A stretch of DNA of 5,711 nt from Blastocatellia bacterium UBA7656 (GTDB lineage: Bacteria > Acidobacteriota > Blastocatellia > UBA7656), in the NCBI GenBank assembly GCA_002483445.1, contig DLHY01000112.1, forward strand, positions 1 to 5,711, written 5' to 3'. The stretch's first letter is position 1. Every line of letters begins with the position of its first letter. Made by a program: the position numbers and the translations under genes. This document shows, piece after piece, positions 3,555-5,711 of the stretch. Under the pieces are notes generated by a model. It had not been told where the DNA came from. It ran no database searches and saw only the letters and a list, made by a program, of their open reading frames with translations.

Positions 3555-5711
3555 TTACTTTTTTACCACCGCCTGATTTTCTTCTCCCTTGTCGGCGAAT
3601 TTGCTGAGCAAAGGCAATTGCCCGATGGTCAGTCTCATCAACTCAAGAAAAGATTTTTCCGCCAGCCTGCCATCCTGTTTTAACTGAAACGCGCCGATGA
3701 TAGGAATGAACAAGACAGCCGCAATCAGAGCGACAGGCAAAACGTAAACCGGCACTGATCTGGCCAGTATGCCCACCCCGGCAATGACGACGATGAACAG
3801 GAACACGAAAAAAGAGCCGTTCGCCCACGCGCTTCTCACCGGAGCTTTTTCTTTCTTTTTTGCTGGCATGTGGATGTCTCCGCTTTCAGTTTGAATGTTA
3901 TCCCCTGCTTCCGTGTGCTGGAAAATAGCTTGTTTGATAAAGAATTGAGATCGCCTTGAGAAGGGCAATTCTTCCAACCACTCTCCTGGCTCTCCATCAA
4001 TCAGGCGCGTGGGAGAAATATCATCGAGCAGGCCATAAACATTGACCCTTTGAAAGCTGTTCTCGCATAGAATCTTATCCTCTCGCTTGGCCATATATTT
4101 TCGCAGCGTCTCGGCTTTGTAAGAGTGCGGTTTATCGCTCTCTTTGCAAGGCCCGCAATTGCACGGAATCCACACACTGTACTTCAACCTCTTATATGCC
4201 GAATGGATTTCACCAAGCTCATGAGCCACTACAGTCAGCAAATCCCTTTTGTGCAATCCGGCGACGTGAATCTTTATTTCTCTCTTCTCGTAATGCTCTA
4301 CGACTTCCGCCCGCGTACAGTCCTGATCGAGAACTACTCCGCTGCGCCACACAAGTTTTTGTCCGGCTATCAATCGGTGCATCGCCACGATGAGTTGCGT
4401 AAGTATGCCTTTCGGCATGAACTCATACGTGTATCGAAGTATGAGATTATCCTTTTCGTCCCATTCATAATTCACCCGATTGGGCGTCAGCAGTTGCGGC
4501 GCGATGTAGAAACCCGAAATCGGCACCTGATAACAAAGCTTGAACCTGATCATCAGTTGAAGAAGCTCGTCGTGCATGTTTTCATACTGTGCCTCGCTCC
4601 ATATATCGACCAGATTCGCTCTGGTGAATTTGCCCTGATTTCGGATGACCGTTTCATTATCGAGGACTTTGTAGGCCGCATCCGTACCCCACCGGGGTTT
4701 GAGGATGACGGTTTTGTTCAACAGCGGGTCATCCTGAAAGTGAAGGCAGACTCCCAGATCATGCAGATAGCCGCTCAATTGCAGTTTGTCTTCGCGACGG
4801 GTGAAACCGTTTCGCTCGCAGATCGTCAGATACTCTTCAAGGCTGATGTAATTGCGTTCGTCTTTGTCCAGAGCCTCCCGCACTTTCACCCACGTCCGGG
4901 GCAAAGGCGCTCCGACATGCGGAAGATTGCCGATGTAATGCTTCAACTCGGAGAGAATTCTGTCCAGTCCTTGATTATTGGCGAGATTGGTTTCCAGAGT
5001 CTCTTTGAGGTTCGAGAATTCGCCGCGCAGATGTTGTTCATTGATTTCGCGCTTCCTGTCCTGCTTCTCATTTTTGATAATCAGCAGCGGGCTGTTATCG
5101 GAAAGCAATTCGACGACGTTGAGCCAGTAATAAAAATCCGTGTCTTCTTTGCGATTGTCGGCCACCAGAAAATAGAGCGAGCGTTTGGTGAGGAAGAACT
5201 GATGAGTGGAATGATAAATCTCCTGTCCGCCGAAGTCCCAGATGTTCACTCTGAATTCCCTGCCGTTATTGAGTGGAAAATACCACTGGGCGACTTCAAT
5301 GCCTTTGGTTGATTCTTCCGGGTCTTCGCCTTCATTCTTGAGCTTATAATTCGGGTCTTGAATTTTTCGCGCCAGTGAAGTCTTTCCCGCTCCCGGTTCT
5401 CCGAGAATCAATAGTTTTGCCTCATAGATATGGTCAATGCCTTCTTCTTCGCGTTGTCGAAAGTAGGTCTTTATTGCTTCGATGCCTTGAGAGACGATTT
5501 CCAGCGGCGGCTCTTCCATGGGATTTTCAGAGAGATTGAGGGATCGCAATCGGGTCAATCGCAGGATATCGGGAGATATAGTTTTAATTTGATTTTTATT
5601 CGTGTAATACGAAGCGTTGCTCAAATCCAATTTTTCCAAAGATAGCATTTGATAAATGACAAAAGGAAATTCGGAAAGCAGATTGCCACTCAAATCCAGC
5701 GAGGTGAGGTT
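3555..5711 (-). CDS. Roco protein: LRR-Roc-COR with C-terminal transmembrane tail (5' end outside window)
   Basis: The frame is open to the right edge, so the N terminus is missing; 718 codons are visible. Numbering here starts at 5693 (the six residues before it are NLTSLD). Leucine-rich repeats cover the start to about 65. The Roc GTPase domain follows: P-loop GEPGAGKTS at 98-106, likely switch-I threonine T129, DFGGQE at 153-158, and an unusual G4-like NEKQD at 208-212. A COR domain, the dimerisation module next to Roc, spans about 265-500. Then comes a cysteine/histidine cluster, C511, C513, C516, H523 and C543, that may bind metal. Two strong transmembrane helices (about 623-645 and 648-671) and a 40-residue polar tail end the protein. 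Roco proteins are GTP-dependent switches regulated by dimerisation; the bacterial Chlorobium example and human LRRK2 share the Roc-COR core. The membrane tail suggests the switch acts at, or on, the membrane. Hand-counted GC in sample lines is about 47%, against about 58% in an M28 line. Confidence 0.93.
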   Translation of the reverse strand, partial: NLTSLDLSGNLLSEFPFVIYQMLSLEKLDLSNASYYTNKNQIKTISPDILRLTRLRSLNLSENPMEEPPLEIVSQGIEAIKTYFRQREEEGIDHIYEAKLLILGEPGAGKTSLARKIQDPNYKLKNEGEDPEESTKGIEVAQWYFPLNNGREFRVNIWDFGGQEIYHSTHQFFLTKRSLYFLVADNRKEDTDFYYWLNVVELLSDNSPLLIIKNEKQDRKREINEQHLRGEFSNLKETLETNLANNQGLDRILSELKHYIGNLPHVGAPLPRTWVKVREALDKDERNYISLEEYLTICERNGFTRREDKLQLSGYLHDLGVCLHFQDDPLLNKTVILKPRWGTDAAYKVLDNETVIRNQGKFTRANLVDIWSEAQYENMHDELLQLMIRFKLCYQVPISGFYIAPQLLTPNRVNYEWDEKDNLILRYTYEFMPKGILTQLIVAMHRLIAGQKLVWRSGVVLDQDCTRAEVVEHYEKREIKIHVAGLHKRDLLTVVAHELGEIHSAYKRLKYSVWIPCNCGPCKESDKPHSYKAETLRKYMAKREDKILCENSFQRVNVYGLLDDISPTRLIDGEPGEWLEELPFSRRSQFFIKQAIFQHTEAGDNIQTESGDIHMPAKKKEKAPVRSAWANGSFFVFLFIVVIAGVGILARSVPVYVLPVALIAAVLFIPIIGAFQLKQDGRLAEKSFLELMRLTIGQLPLLSKFADKGEENQAVVKK
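3681..3827 (-). other. Two-helix membrane segment of the Roco protein
   Basis: Residues about 623-671 contain two uncharged hydrophobic stretches separated by a short turn with R645, S646, V647 and P648. A lysine-rich stretch (KKKEK, 612-616) precedes them, which by the positive-inside rule favours a cytoplasmic N-side. A helical hairpin with both ends inside the cytoplasm is the simplest topology, leaving the large GTPase part in the cytoplasm. Confidence 0.8.
4065..4163 (-). other. Cys/His cluster after the COR domain
   Basis: The region encodes IPCNCGPCKESDKPHSY (509-525) and, about 20 residues on, C543 in ILCEN. C511, C513, C516, H523 and C543 could form a zinc-ribbon-like site. Similar post-COR cysteine clusters are familiar from other bacterial Roco proteins, so it is likely a structural module rather than a chance group. 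Metal binding is inferred. Confidence 0.6.
5376..5402 (-). other. Walker A / P-loop of the Roc GTPase domain
   Basis: The nine codons encode GEPGAGKTS (98-106), a full GxxxxGK[ST] nucleotide-binding loop. With the DFGGQE motif 47 residues later, it shows that the GTP-binding core is intact in this copy. Confidence 0.9.

Noticed and set aside
4125..5312. Open frame of 395 codons on the plus strand
   Set aside because: It is antisense to the Roco gene, which has clear domain motifs throughout this span. The plus-strand translation shows no recognisable domain and no suitable ribosome binding site was noted.
5691..5693. TTG at 5693 as the start of the Roco gene
   Set aside because: The frame continues to the window edge with NLTSLD, completing a leucine-rich repeat, so the TTG is an internal Leu codon.

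Overview
The window carries four protein genes, one of them cut by the window edge, separated by intergenic stretches that hold two striking inverted repeats. No rRNA, tRNA, CRISPR array or transposase was seen. The proteins are bacterial in style: a Sec-type leader, Shine-Dalgarno sites and a bacterial Roco GTPase. Two intergenic copies of a CTCTGCGACTCTGCGGTGAA-type repeat, a secreted M28 peptidase and a Roco protein together suggest an environmental Acidobacteriota member, perhaps Blastocatellia. This placement rests on general familiarity and was not tested by a search.

Left part, plus strand. Positions 1-330 hold no supportable gene. An AhpD/carboxymuconolactone-decarboxylase-fold protein follows (331-879), with the Glu/Cys-x2-Cys/His active-site set intact. 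A 228-nt gap containing a perfect 18-bp inverted repeat with a 1-nt centre (917-953) separates it from a small four-helix DoxX-like membrane protein (1108-1464). Both genes have strong ribosome binding sites. AhpD-like and DoxX-like proteins are both linked to redox or thiol-stress functions, so a shared role is plausible, but the gap and hairpin argue against a tight operon.

Right part, minus strand. An exported zinc peptidase of family M28, resembling carboxypeptidase Q, occupies 1647-3281. It starts at a TTG codon supported by its leader peptide and a GGAG site, and has a candidate promoter just upstream. It converges on the DoxX-like gene; the 182-nt gap between them carries a partial copy of the repeat. 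Upstream of the peptidase in the same direction is the 3' portion of a large Roco gene (3555 to the window edge): leucine-rich repeats, a Roc GTPase domain, a COR domain, a cysteine/histidine cluster, then two transmembrane helices at the C terminus. A 91-nt inverted-repeat copy of the same repeat family lies 21 nt after its stop codon.

The most interesting element is the Roco protein. A leucine-rich sensor, a GTPase switch, a possible metal-binding cluster and a two-helix membrane tail resemble the sensor-switch-effector layout of NLR-like conflict proteins. A role in membrane-targeted defence or cell death is a hypothesis only; no neighbouring gene in this window supports it independently.
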